Shown here: positions 54,661-63,463 of the stretch, in pieces
Layout of the letters: every line of letters starts with the position of its first letter
Numbering within the stretch: position 1 is the first letter of the stretch
Assembly (NCBI RefSeq): GCF_019186805.1
Contig: NZ_CP066783.1
Span: forward strand, 2,431,501-2,495,500
From: Comamonas fluminis
GTDB taxonomy: Bacteria; Pseudomonadota; Gammaproteobacteria; Burkholderiales; Burkholderiaceae_C
Length of the DNA stretch: 64,000 bases
Reading direction: 5' to 3'
Notes under the pieces: model-generated
The model's input: the letters and a program-made list of their open reading frames with translations, nothing else
Told to the model about the DNA's origin: nothing
Database searches by the model: none
Translations under genes and position numbers: made by a program

Positions 54661-56067
54661 ATGAGCAAGAAAAACTATTTCGTCTTTCACGAGATCGCCC
54701 AGGACCCCAAGGTTCAGGCTTTGTTCGACAGCGCTGTGGCCCAGATTGCCAGCGGCAATTCATCTAGGCTCAACAAGCACTACCCCATCGGCGTGATGGT
54801 GGATGGCCAGAAGCTGCTGGGCAGCTCGGTGATGGAGTACCGGCTGAGCCAGGAAAGCCTGACCGACTTTCATTACGAGCAGTTGCGCGACTTCTGCGAA
54901 AAAATGCGCCTGCTGCTGGGCTGGAACGAGATCGACTATCAGCTGCGCCAATGGGTGGAGCAAAACCTGCGCGATCCTTTCTTCTTCGACGAAGCCGATG
55001 ACTTCATCTACAAGGAATGGAAGCTCAAGCCGGACGTTGGCCCCATCCAGCTGCCAGAGGAAGCGTTCCGCTTTGCCTGCGATATCGCCATCAGCTACCT
55101 CAAATACGGCCCCAGCTATGCCAGCGTCACGGCCAACGAGATTTTTGACTGGGTGACGCAGCTGGGCTCTGACCTGCCAGCGCAGCTCAAAAAGCACGGC
55201 ACGGGCGATCTGCCCAAGGCGCTGGCGCAATGGAAGGGACAGGGTGCCAGTGCCACGGCCAACGACGCGCTGGCCGTGATTCGCATTACCCAGAAAGAGG
55301 AAAGCGAAGCCGCCTATGGCCAGGTGCTGGACTATCTGACTGAGCTGCTGAGCACCACCAGCTTCCCCCGCTCGTATGCGATTGAGTTTCGCGGGCCAGC
55401 CAAGACGTTTCTGCCCATCAAGGGCCTGCCCAAAAAAGGTGTGCACCAGCTCTTTGCCAGCGCCGCGGCCTACCCCGGCCTGCACGAAAAAATGGCGGCC
55501 TATGCGCGTGCCGCCATCAGCGAATTCGACTGGTACCAGAACCTGGAAGGCGAAGACTGCGCCATGCCCGGCAGCTTTGCCGTGTTTGCGCTGGCGCTGG
55601 CAGACACGCGGTTTGCACCGCTGGTGCTGGACTATCTGCACACCGTAGATGGAGAGCACCAGTCCCTGCACGGCCAATTTGTCGAGGCCTATATCGACCA
55701 GCATGGCTTTACCGAAACCGCCATCGCTTACCTGCTGGCCTGCGCGGGCAATATCCAGCACCTGCGCCACCGCAAAACCTACCCGGCGCTGATGGCCAAT
55801 GCGGCCAGCCTCGGCGCTTTGCTGAAGGCGCGCCAGCAGCACATCAGCGATACCCCCTCGGCCAATGCCGCCCTGCGCGCTGCGCTGGAAAGCCGCAGTG
55901 CGGCGGAATCTGCCTTTCAGGAAGCGCGCAACACGCTGTGGGGAGAGGCCGCCAGCAAGGATGGCGGCAAACGCCTGATCAGCGAAGCCACGCCAGAGCT
56001 GCGCACGCTGTATGAGCAGCTGTTTGCACCTATTGCGGCGCCCATTGCTGCGCGCAAGCTGCCCTGA
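54661..56067 (+). CDS. DUF6138-like protein
   Basis: ATG at 54661 (MSKKNYFVFHEIAQDPKVQ) gives 468 residues. A first region (about 1-150) contains LGWNEIDYQLRQWVEQNLRDPFFF; a long helical region follows (QGYLLACAGNIQHLRHRKTYP near 365). The overall pattern recalls DUF6138, unverified. It is 109 bp after the coupled genes, separated by a dispersed repeat, so it may be a separate unit. Confidence 0.65.
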   Translation: MSKKNYFVFHEIAQDPKVQALFDSAVAQIASGNSSRLNKHYPIGVMVDGQKLLGSSVMEYRLSQESLTDFHYEQLRDFCEKMRLLLGWNEIDYQLRQWVEQNLRDPFFFDEADDFIYKEWKLKPDVGPIQLPEEAFRFACDIAISYLKYGPSYASVTANEIFDWVTQLGSDLPAQLKKHGTGDLPKALAQWKGQGASATANDALAVIRITQKEESEAAYGQVLDYLTELLSTTSFPRSYAIEFRGPAKTFLPIKGLPKKGVHQLFASAAAYPGLHEKMAAYARAAISEFDWYQNLEGEDCAMPGSFAVFALALADTRFAPLVLDYLHTVDGEHQSLHGQFVEAYIDQHGFTETAIAYLLACAGNIQHLRHRKTYPALMANAASLGALLKARQQHISDTPSANAALRAALESRSAAESAFQEARNTLWGEAASKDGGKRLISEATPELRTLYEQLFAPIAAPIAARKLP

Positions 56068-56094
56068 CTCATATCAACCGCCCCGAGCGTTCCA

Positions 56095-56706
56095 TCAGCC
56101 ATTGCATTCGCGCAGCGGATCAAAGCCGGTCTTGTCCTTTTCTGAAATCGCCCGCAGGACTTTGCAAGGCACGCCTGCGGCAATCACCATGGGCGCAATA
56201 TCGGCAGTCACCACGCTGCCAGAGCCGATGATGGTTCCTTCGCCAATCGTCACGCCGGGGTTGATGTGCACGCCCGCACCAATCCAGACGCGGTGACCAA
56301 TCCGAACCGGCTTGGCAAAGCAGGCACCCGCAGCGCGCTCCAGCGGGTCTATGGCGTGGTTGGAGGTGTAGATGCCCACACGCGGGGCCAGCAGCACATG
56401 GTCGCCGATATAGATGCCGCCGCCGTCCAGCATCACGCAGTCAAAGTTGGCGTAGAAGTTGTCGCCAATATGGATATTGCGGCCGAACTCGCAGCGAAAC
56501 GTGGGCTCGAAATGCACGTTTTTCCCCACGCTTCCCAGCAGCCGCTTCAAGATCGCCTCCCTCTGGGCACCGGTCTGCGCAAAGGAATGGTTGTACTCAT
56601 TGGTCAGCAGCACGGCGCTTTGGCGCGCTGCTATCAGCTCGGCACTGAGGTCGTTGTACATGCGCCCGCTGCGGATATGGGCAAACTGGGTTTCGAGATC
56701 AGGCAT
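56095..56706 (-). CDS. maltose/galactoside O-acetyltransferase-like (LbH)
   Basis: ATG at 56706 (MPDLETQFAHIRSGRMYND). 203 residues: LbetaH hexapeptide-repeat fold (NIHIGDNFYANFDCVMLDGGGIYIGDHVLLAPRVGIYTSNHAIDPLER, then VWIGAGVHINPGVTIGEGTIIGSGSVVT), with catalytic His in SNHAID. Probably an acetyl-CoA-dependent sugar O-acetyltransferase. Convergent with the DUF6138-like gene. Confidence 0.88.
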   Translation of the reverse strand: MPDLETQFAHIRSGRMYNDLSAELIAARQSAVLLTNEYNHSFAQTGAQREAILKRLLGSVGKNVHFEPTFRCEFGRNIHIGDNFYANFDCVMLDGGGIYIGDHVLLAPRVGIYTSNHAIDPLERAAGACFAKPVRIGHRVWIGAGVHINPGVTIGEGTIIGSGSVVTADIAPMVIAAGVPCKVLRAISEKDKTGFDPLRECNG

Positions 56707-56796
56707 CGCGCTGGCATCCTTGAGAATTTTCAATAACCATAGCGCAACTCGCTTGCCAGCACTGGGCTTCAAGGTCTTTTGATGGATTGCGCTGGC

Positions 56797-57540
56797 TTAT
56801 GTCAGGTTCAAACCGCCATCCGAAAGCAGGATTTCGCCGGTCAGATAGCTGGATGCCACCAGCATGGACACCGCCTGTGCAATGTCCTCAGGGCTGGCTG
56901 CGCGCCGCATGGGAGAGCGCTCTCGCCACAAGGCCTGCGCAGCCGTCCAGTCGGCCGTCAAAGGCGTATCAACCAGCCCGGGCGCCACGGCGTTCACACG
57001 AATTTCCGGCGCCAGCGAAACGGCAAGCAAGCGCGTGGTGTGATTGAGCGCCGCCTTGGTCGCGGCATAGGGAATGGAAGCGCCCTTGGGCCGCACCCCG
57101 GCGTGCGAGCTGACATTGATCACGCAGGCGGGCGTGCCCGAAGCGGCCGAGGCCCGCAGCGCGGGTTCAGCCTCGGCCACAATGCGAAACGGTGCAATCA
57201 CGTTGACCTCATGCAGCTCGCGCCAGATATCGGGGGTGGCGGCCTGCAGATCGGCATGCGGCAGCACGCGGCTAATGCCTGCGTTGTTCACCACCACATC
57301 CAGCCGCCCCCATTGCGCCACGGCTTGCTGCACCAGCCGCACCCGGTCTGCATCCACCGCCAGATCCGCCTGAATATAGACAGCCTGCCCCAGCTCCCGC
57401 GCCAGGGCTGCGCCCACCTCGACCGAGCTGCGTGAATGCAAGACGACGGCGTAACCATCCTTTGACAGGCGGCGCGCAATCGCCTCGCCAATGCCAGAAG
57501 TGGAACCTGTGACCAGAGCAACGCGTTGGGGTGAATGCAT
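56797..57540 (-). CDS. short-chain dehydrogenase/reductase
   Basis: ATG at 57540 (MHSPQRVALVTGSTSGIG). 247 residues of classical SDR type: NAD(P) loop TGSTSGIG, NNAG motif, catalytic Ser in INVSSHAG and YAATKAAL. Last gene of the co-oriented acyl-CoA cluster (carboxyltransferase, ligase, SDR), so it may reduce or oxidise an acyl-CoA intermediate. Confidence 0.9.
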   Translation of the reverse strand: MHSPQRVALVTGSTSGIGEAIARRLSKDGYAVVLHSRSSVEVGAALARELGQAVYIQADLAVDADRVRLVQQAVAQWGRLDVVVNNAGISRVLPHADLQAATPDIWRELHEVNVIAPFRIVAEAEPALRASAASGTPACVINVSSHAGVRPKGASIPYAATKAALNHTTRLLAVSLAPEIRVNAVAPGLVDTPLTADWTAAQALWRERSPMRRAASPEDIAQAVSMLVASSYLTGEILLSDGGLNLT

Positions 57541-57602
57541 CGAAATCAAAACTTGTTCAAAGACTTGCAATGTAGCCGCACCCGGCGTTGCACCTGGTTC
57601 AC

Positions 57603-59351
57603 CTATTGCGGCTGGCAGCGGGCCTGCAACTGATGCCGCAGCACTTTGCCACTGGCATTGCGCGGCAGCTCATCGACAAAGACAAACTGCTGGGGAATTT
57701 TGTAGGCCGCCAGCCTTTGCGCCAGATGGGCCTGCAGCAGCGCTTGGGCAATAGGCGTGCCGCTGCGTGGCACAACGGCCATCACCAGTTTTTCGCCCAG
57801 CCGGTCATCCGGCACGCTAAAAGCTGCGGCATCGGCCACCTCTGCCATCTCCACCATCGCAGATTCGACCTCTGAGCACGAAATGTTTTCGCCGCCCGAG
57901 ATGACGATGTTCTTCTTGCGGTCCACCACATGCAGATAGCCATGCGCATCCAGCCGCCCGATATCGCCGCTTCTGAGCCAGCCGCCCTGCAGCATGTCTG
58001 CCGTGGCTTCCTCCAGCCCGCAATACTGGCTCATCAGCATCGCGCCGCCAATCAGCACTTCGCCCTCCTGGTTCGGCGCCACAACCTCACCCAGCTCATC
58101 CACAATCTGGATATCGACAGAAGGTAGCACCCGCCCGGCAGCAGTCAGGTGCCGGGCCAGCTCATCGCCGCCAATGGCGCAGATCGTGCCGCCGCACTCC
58201 GTCATGCCATAGCCAATGCCCAGCACCGCATCGGGGAAGGCGCTGGCAATGTCCTTGAGCAGGCCTGGCGCAAACACCTGGCCGCCCGCACCGATCGACA
58301 GCAGCGATTGCAGCCTGTGGCCGCCCCGGTCCAGGCGCAGCAAATCCCAGTACATGGCAGGCGCACCGGCAAAGGCGGCGACCTTTTCCTGCTCGATCAG
58401 CGCCAGCGCGGTTTCGGCATTCCATCTGGACAGCAGCACCACCTTGGCGCCACGCATCAGCCCCGACAGAAACACGGCATAGCAGCCGCTGACGTGAAAG
58501 AGCGGAAACGCCAGCAAAGACGCCGATTGCTGGTGGGCCGTATCGGCAAAAATGGCGCTGCCGCGCCTGGCGGCAATATGCTGGGCCATCAGCGCGCCGG
58601 AAAGCTGAATGTGCATGAGCGCAGTCATGACCGCACGCTGGTCAAACAGCGCCGCTTTGGAGCGCCCCGTGGTGCCAGAGGTAAACATGATGAGCGCATC
58701 GTCCTCCGGGCGCATGGCCACAGGCTCAAGCTGGGCGTTTTCCCAGCCTTTGCTTGCCTCTGCAAAATCGATATGGCTTGCATCCAGCCCTGCTTCATCG
58801 CTCACCACAATCATGGTGCGGCCAGCGCATGCGCCCAGTTGCTGCGCGCGGCGTGCATCGGCCAGAACCACCGTGGTCTGGGTGTCATCCAGCGCCTGCG
58901 CCAGCTCGGGCACCGATCCCCGGCTGTTGACCAGCACCGCCGTCGCGCCCATGGCGGTGACGGCTATAAAGGCAATCATCCATTCCGGGCGGTTGCTCAT
59001 GACAATCGCAATGCGCTGGCCTTGCGGGGGCTTGTTTGCACTCAGCTCTTTGAGAAATGCCCCCAGCGCTGCGGCTTTGCCCAGCACTTCGGCATAGCTC
59101 AGTTGCGCGCCTTCGCTAACGATCATGGTGCGCGGCGCAAACTGGGCGGCCATGCGGTAGATATCCGCAAAGCTTTGCGGCCCGTTGCAGAACACGCGCC
59201 GTGCAAAGCCCCGAATGGTCTGGGTCTGCATCTCAAAAGGCGCACCGGATGCCGTCAGCGTGGCCAGCAGCGCATCGCCGCTGCGGCGCAGGGAATGATC
59301 GTCCATGGGGTTCTCCACTTGGGTGGTTTCAGTGTTCATCACTGCGCTCAT
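57603..59351 (-). CDS. acyl-CoA synthetase (AMP-forming)
   Basis: ATG at 59351 makes an ATGA overlap with the carboxyltransferase stop. 582 residues with ALIMFTSGTTGRSKAALFDQ (about residue 202, AMP motif), GIGYGMTECGG (about 380) and RSGDIGRLDAHGYLHVVDRKKNIVISGGENISCSEVE (about 450), and the C-terminal PRNASGKVLR Lys. It activates a carboxylic acid as its CoA ester; substrate unknown. Confidence 0.93.
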   Translation of the reverse strand: MSAVMNTETTQVENPMDDHSLRRSGDALLATLTASGAPFEMQTQTIRGFARRVFCNGPQSFADIYRMAAQFAPRTMIVSEGAQLSYAEVLGKAAALGAFLKELSANKPPQGQRIAIVMSNRPEWMIAFIAVTAMGATAVLVNSRGSVPELAQALDDTQTTVVLADARRAQQLGACAGRTMIVVSDEAGLDASHIDFAEASKGWENAQLEPVAMRPEDDALIMFTSGTTGRSKAALFDQRAVMTALMHIQLSGALMAQHIAARRGSAIFADTAHQQSASLLAFPLFHVSGCYAVFLSGLMRGAKVVLLSRWNAETALALIEQEKVAAFAGAPAMYWDLLRLDRGGHRLQSLLSIGAGGQVFAPGLLKDIASAFPDAVLGIGYGMTECGGTICAIGGDELARHLTAAGRVLPSVDIQIVDELGEVVAPNQEGEVLIGGAMLMSQYCGLEEATADMLQGGWLRSGDIGRLDAHGYLHVVDRKKNIVISGGENISCSEVESAMVEMAEVADAAAFSVPDDRLGEKLVMAVVPRSGTPIAQALLQAHLAQRLAAYKIPQQFVFVDELPRNASGKVLRHQLQARCQPQ

Positions 59352-60868
59352 GGCGTGATACCGGATGCCTGACGCGGCTCGCACGCCCCGCCCAGCCGCC
59401 CTGCGCTGAGGTTCAGGCCACGCAGAAGCGCATTGCGCAAGTCCCGGGGGTCGATGATGTCGTCATAGACCATGCGGTCTGCAATCTGGTAGGAGCCGCC
59501 CAGTTGCTCGGCCTCAATCCGGGCCCGCGTGGCCTCATCGAGCTTGGATGAATCTGCGCTGCTGGCAACGGGGGACGAGCCCAGCGTGACCGCCGGAAAC
59601 GCCAGGCTCAGCGTCTGCCCGTCAAACGGGTTCATGGCCATGATGGACGAGCCAAAGCCAAAGGCCTTGCGCAGGGTGACATGCAGCTTGGGCACGCGCA
59701 GGCGGCGCTGCGCCACAAACATGCGGGCAGCATGGCGCAGCGCGCCCGACTGCTCGGCCCTTGTGCCGCCCATTACGCCGGGGTTGTCGGCCAGAAAGAT
59801 CACCGGCAGATGAAACGCGCCCGCCACATCCATGAAATGCGTGGCCTTGTCTGCTCCATCGGCGTCAATCGTGCCAGCCATCACGCTGGGGTCGTTGGCC
59901 ACAATGGCCACGCTGTGGCCACCCAGCCGCGCCAGCGCCACCACCACCGAGGCGCCAAACTTGGGCTGAATCTCCAGCAAGCTGCCCTCGTCCACCATCA
60001 GCTCCAGCACCCTGCGCATGCGATAGGGCCTGCGAGAGTTGGGGCTGACCATGTCCAGAATGGCATCCAGCCTGCGCTCGCCCACATCACCCTCGGTCTT
60101 GCGCGCGGGTCGCTCCCAGGCATTGAGCGGGAAGTACGACAGATAGCGCCGCGCCAGGTCAATGGCCGCCTCGTCATCTGCACACAGGTTGTGCGCCACG
60201 CCGGATACCGCCACATGCACCTGCGGACCGCCCAGCTGTTCCTTGGTCACCACCTCGCCTGTAGCGGCCTTGACCAGCGGCGGGCCTGCGGCAAACATGG
60301 ACGAGTTCTCAGTCATCACCACAAAGTCCGACATGGGCGCCGTCAGCGCGCCATGGCCTGCGGCTGCGCCCATGACTAGGCAGACAATCGGCACCTGACC
60401 CGACAGATCGGCCAGCCCCTGAAGATCATTGGGGCGGCGGCCCGCATGGGAATTGGTCAGCCGATGGCCAGCACCTTCCAGCATGAAGATCAGCGGCACC
60501 CGCTCCTGCGCGGCCAGCTGGGTCAGGCGGTAGCGCTTGTCCGCTGCGCCGTCGCCAATAGAGCCACCCAGCACCGTGAAGTCTTCAGCCGCCGCCAGCG
60601 CGGGGCGGCCATCGATCTCGCCAAAGCCTGCCACCAGCGCATCGGCGGGCACGGGCGCCTGACCATCGCCCGCCATGCTGCCGACAAAAGCGCCCAGCTC
60701 CACAAAGCTGCCCATGTCAAACAGTTGCATCAGCCGCTGGCGCGCATCCTGCTTGCCGCTGCTGCGGTGGCGCTGCACCCGCTCCTCGCCCCCCATGGCC
60801 TGCGCAGCTTCGCGGCGCTGCTGCAGGTTCTGCAAGATGGCGCCCCACTCCTCATGTTCCGTACCCAT
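59348..60868 (-). CDS. acyl-CoA carboxylase carboxyltransferase subunit
   Basis: 506 residues, two carboxyltransferase domains: N-terminal part with ALAAAEDFTVLGGSIGDGAADK and CLVMGAAAGHGALTAPMSDF, and C-terminal part with FLADNPGVMGGTRAEQSGALRHAARM and AFGFGSSIMAMNPFDGQ. It is a biotin-dependent carboxyltransferase beta-type subunit. No biotin carboxylase is in the window, so the partner lies elsewhere or the protein acts as a decarboxylase-like enzyme. Confidence 0.88.
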   Translation of the reverse strand: MGTEHEEWGAILQNLQQRREAAQAMGGEERVQRHRSSGKQDARQRLMQLFDMGSFVELGAFVGSMAGDGQAPVPADALVAGFGEIDGRPALAAAEDFTVLGGSIGDGAADKRYRLTQLAAQERVPLIFMLEGAGHRLTNSHAGRRPNDLQGLADLSGQVPIVCLVMGAAAGHGALTAPMSDFVVMTENSSMFAAGPPLVKAATGEVVTKEQLGGPQVHVAVSGVAHNLCADDEAAIDLARRYLSYFPLNAWERPARKTEGDVGERRLDAILDMVSPNSRRPYRMRRVLELMVDEGSLLEIQPKFGASVVVALARLGGHSVAIVANDPSVMAGTIDADGADKATHFMDVAGAFHLPVIFLADNPGVMGGTRAEQSGALRHAARMFVAQRRLRVPKLHVTLRKAFGFGSSIMAMNPFDGQTLSLAFPAVTLGSSPVASSADSSKLDEATRARIEAEQLGGSYQIADRMVYDDIIDPRDLRNALLRGLNLSAGRLGGACEPRQASGITP

Positions 60869-60912
60869 TGCTCTGTCTCCGTTGTCGTTGTATGGCGGGC
60901 TTTCCGCACAGA

Positions 60913-60929
60913 TGTAGTCAATGACTACA
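60913..60929. promoter_or_regulatory. 17-bp TetR operator
   Basis: Perfect palindrome TGTAGTCA-A-TGACTACA between divergent genes. A TATACA -10-like hexamer at 60939 follows on the plus strand, so binding would block the tetR promoter and likely the carboxyltransferase promoter. Confidence 0.65.
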
Positions 60930-60985
60930 GTCGCTTTTTATACAATGTGACAACTTGCGTCAAGCGATGTTCTAAGGAGACGGCA

Positions 60986-61594
60986 TTGGATATTTCGGAA
61001 GACGGCCCAGACCCAGCCACCATGAAGGCCAAGCCCATGGGGGCGACCGAGGTGCGCCAGTCCATCCTCGACGCAGCCCTCAAACTCATGAGCAAGCAAG
61101 GCAATACCGACGTGGCCTTGCGCGAGATTGCACGCGAAGCCAATGTCAACCACGGCCTGGTGCACCGCCACTTCGGTACCCGCCAGGATGTGCTGATCGC
61201 GGCGCTGCAGCGCCACTCCGAAATCGGGGCCGACTATCTGCAGGACGCCGCCAATATCGACACCGCCATCGACAAGCTCTGGTCGCACCCCAATATGACG
61301 GAGAGCGCCAGGCTGATGGCCAGCGCCCTGCTGGGCGGTGTGTCGCCGCAATCCATTGCCGAAGGCCATGCCCTGCGCAAGCTGGAGCAACTGCTGCAAG
61401 CCGGTGATGCCAGCGCAAGCCCGGCCGAAACCACGGCCCGCGCCGTAGCGCTGTCATGCCTGACTCTGGGCTGGGGCGTGTTTGGCCACTACCTCACCGC
61501 CGTGGCGCAGGATTCAGACCCTGAGCAATTGCGCGCCAATGTGCTGGAGGTGCTGCATGCAATGGCTCGCCCGCCGCAGGTCAGCGGCAGCTAG
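60986..61594 (+). CDS. TetR-family regulator of the acyl-CoA cluster
   Basis: The TTG at 60986 has AAGGAGA 6 bp upstream, so it is preferred over ATG 61022. 202 residues with an N-terminal TetR HTH (TEVRQSILDAALKLMSKQGN, LREIAREANVNHGLVHRHFGTRQDVL) and a ligand-binding C-terminus. It most likely represses the divergent carboxyltransferase-ligase-SDR genes through the palindrome between them; the ligand may be an acyl-CoA. Confidence 0.85.
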   Translation: MDISEDGPDPATMKAKPMGATEVRQSILDAALKLMSKQGNTDVALREIAREANVNHGLVHRHFGTRQDVLIAALQRHSEIGADYLQDAANIDTAIDKLWSHPNMTESARLMASALLGGVSPQSIAEGHALRKLEQLLQAGDASASPAETTARAVALSCLTLGWGVFGHYLTAVAQDSDPEQLRANVLEVLHAMARPPQVSGS

Positions 61595-61602
61595 CAAAAC
61601 AT

Positions 61603-62721
61603 TCAAAAGCCAGCGCTGGCGCGCTCTCTGCGCAAAACCACCCGGTACTTCTGGGCCAGCTTGCGGTCATCAAACTGCTCGTGCACGGCCACCAGCTTTT
61701 CCAGCAAATTCCAGTGCATGTTTTTCATGCCCATGGTCAGTGATTTGGCCCAGGCGTAGACCTGCGCGGCGGCGTCCTGATGGGATTCTTTGGCCGCCAG
61801 CACAAAGTCCAGATATTGCTCCGCAATAAACCGACCCATTCCCAGCCTGCGCCAGTCCTTGAAATGGTGCTTCAAAGATTGCAGCGCTTCGATGCAGCTC
61901 AGGGCCTGCGGCAAATCGCCGTTTTGCAGATGCAGGCCCACCAGTTCTTTGAGCCGGGACGCTCGATTCCAGTCCTGGGTCTCCAACGCCAGCAAAGCCC
62001 GCTGGGCTTCAATCATGCCGCCCAGACAGTTGAGGCTGCGCTGCCAGGAAAGCCATTGGCTCCAGCCTTCGGCCGTTGGCTCAAAGGCTGTAGCGTGCCA
62101 CTCGTGAACCTTGCTTTCGGCCAGTTCGTGCTCACCCAGTTCCAGCAGAAACTCAACCTCAGCGCCCAGACTGCGAAACACGATTTCGTCGGGATAGCGA
62201 CGGCTCTGCCGCGCCCGCCATTGCTCAAGGTCTTGCTCTGAAATTTTGCATTGCTCAGGCCTTGTGCCCAGATAGTCATAAAAGGCCTCGCGCAGATCGC
62301 CATCCAGCAGCGCTGCAGCGGCATAGCTTTGCGCAATGCCCGCGCTGGCCAGATATTCCACATCCAGCCCGCAGTGCGTATCGAAATTGGCACGCTTGGC
62401 GTTGATAAACAGCGGCAAGTGCCGGGTATCTTGATAGCGGGCCAGCAGGCTGCAAGCCAGCTCCAGCGTGGGGTACAGGCCTTGAAACGCTTCCATGCGG
62501 TGGCGCTCTGTTTCAGCCTGCAGCAAGGGCACCAGCAAGGCTTCGTCACCCGCCTCACGGCTGCATTGCAGTGCCAGCAGCAGGCGATAGCGCTTGGCTT
62601 CGTGCGCGTCATACCGACCGCCATCTGCGGTGGTCACGGGTCCAAAAAGATAAGCGTCCAGTGATTGCTGCCCCTGGCGAATGGCTTTCAGATGTTCAAA
62701 GTATTCGTTCAGCAATTGCAT
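61603..62721 (-). CDS. hypothetical protein
   Basis: ATG at 62721 (MQLLNEYFEHLKAIRQGQQ); the upstream frame to 63063 runs through the TetR gene and is not real. 372 residues, alpha-helical throughout (ADGGRYDAHEAKRYRLLLALQ, LLARYQDTRHLPLFI, ECKISEQDLE-like runs), perhaps TPR-like repeats. No recognised family. The last codons overlap nothing; convergent with the TetR gene. Confidence 0.65.
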   Translation of the reverse strand: MQLLNEYFEHLKAIRQGQQSLDAYLFGPVTTADGGRYDAHEAKRYRLLLALQCSREAGDEALLVPLLQAETERHRMEAFQGLYPTLELACSLLARYQDTRHLPLFINAKRANFDTHCGLDVEYLASAGIAQSYAAAALLDGDLREAFYDYLGTRPEQCKISEQDLEQWRARQSRRYPDEIVFRSLGAEVEFLLELGEHELAESKVHEWHATAFEPTAEGWSQWLSWQRSLNCLGGMIEAQRALLALETQDWNRASRLKELVGLHLQNGDLPQALSCIEALQSLKHHFKDWRRLGMGRFIAEQYLDFVLAAKESHQDAAAQVYAWAKSLTMGMKNMHWNLLEKLVAVHEQFDDRKLAQKYRVVLRRERASAGF

Positions 62722-62750
62722 GGGTGGCCTTTCCAATACGTCTGGCTGGC

Positions 62751-63344
62751 TCAGGCTTTCCAGCCTTGCAGCATCAAATCCAGTGCCTGCAGCGCTTCGT
62801 CCAGTCGCTGCGGCGGGGCATTTTCTTCGGCAATCCAGAAGGCGGCCTCTACGAGGCAGCCATTGAGCAATCTGGCCAGCGCGGGGGCACTGGCCTGCAC
62901 GACCACGCCCTGGTCCATGAGCTGCTGCAAAAAGCTGGCGATAAACGCAATGCATTGCTGGTGCTGCTGGCCCTGGTCGGTCCCCGTCAGCACCGAGCGC
63001 GCATCCTGCAGCACGATGCGGCGAATTTCCGCCTCTTGGGCCATGGCCAGATAGGCGCGGCAATAGGCCAGAAAGCCCAGCCAGGGGTCTTGATGAGCGC
63101 GCAGCACCAAGTCCAGCCGCGCATCCATCTCCGCGTCCATCTGCGCCACCACGGCGGCCAGCAGCCCCGGCTTGCCACCAAAGTGGTGATAGAGCGCGCC
63201 ACGGGTCAGCCCAGCCTGTGCGGTCAACTCGTCCATGGATGCCTGCGCATAGCCATGCAGGGCAAAAGCCTCTCGGGCAGCGGCAATCAGCTTGGCCCGC
63301 GTGGCCTCAATCATGCTGGCGCGACTCTGGCGAACCTGGGCCAT
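62751..63344 (-). CDS. TetR-family regulator of the MFS gene
   Basis: 197 residues with TetR HTH (TRAKLIAAAREAFALHGYAQASMDELTAQAGLTRGALYHHFGGKPGLLAAV). C-terminal ligand domain. Divergent from the MFS transporter with matching operators between them, so a drug- or solute-responsive repressor of that transporter is likely. Confidence 0.9.
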   Translation of the reverse strand: MAQVRQSRASMIEATRAKLIAAAREAFALHGYAQASMDELTAQAGLTRGALYHHFGGKPGLLAAVVAQMDAEMDARLDLVLRAHQDPWLGFLAYCRAYLAMAQEAEIRRIVLQDARSVLTGTDQGQQHQQCIAFIASFLQQLMDQGVVVQASAPALARLLNGCLVEAAFWIAEENAPPQRLDEALQALDLMLQGWKA

Positions 63345-63366
63345 GGCGAACTCTCCACATCATTCA

Positions 63367-63381
63367 CATACAAATCGTATG
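63367..63381. promoter_or_regulatory. TetR operator copy 1
   Basis: CATAC-AAATC-GTATG inverted repeat just upstream of the tetR start. Same arms as the second copy at 63424. Confidence 0.65.
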
Positions 63382-63423
63382 CCAATCATACGCCGCACCC
63401 GTTGCCCCCTACAATGCAACTCA

Positions 63424-63438
63424 CATACGCAATGTATG
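63424..63438. promoter_or_regulatory. TetR operator copy 2
   Basis: CATAC-GCAAT-GTATG inverted repeat, 26 bp before the MFS start. Two copies of one motif in a divergent TetR-MFS region strongly suggest shared control. Confidence 0.65.
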
Positions 63439-63463
63439 CGAATAGCTTTCTTCCGAGGTTTTG

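Noticed and set aside
58149..59372. 407-codon plus-strand ORF
   Set aside because: It is antisense to the acyl-CoA synthetase, which has all family motifs.
60446..60985. Upstream extension of the TetR gene
   Set aside because: It overlaps the carboxyltransferase antisense; the TTG at 60986 has a good ribosome site.
62722..63063. N-terminal extension of the hypothetical protein at 61603
   Set aside because: It runs through the TetR gene in another frame and shows low-complexity shadow sequence.
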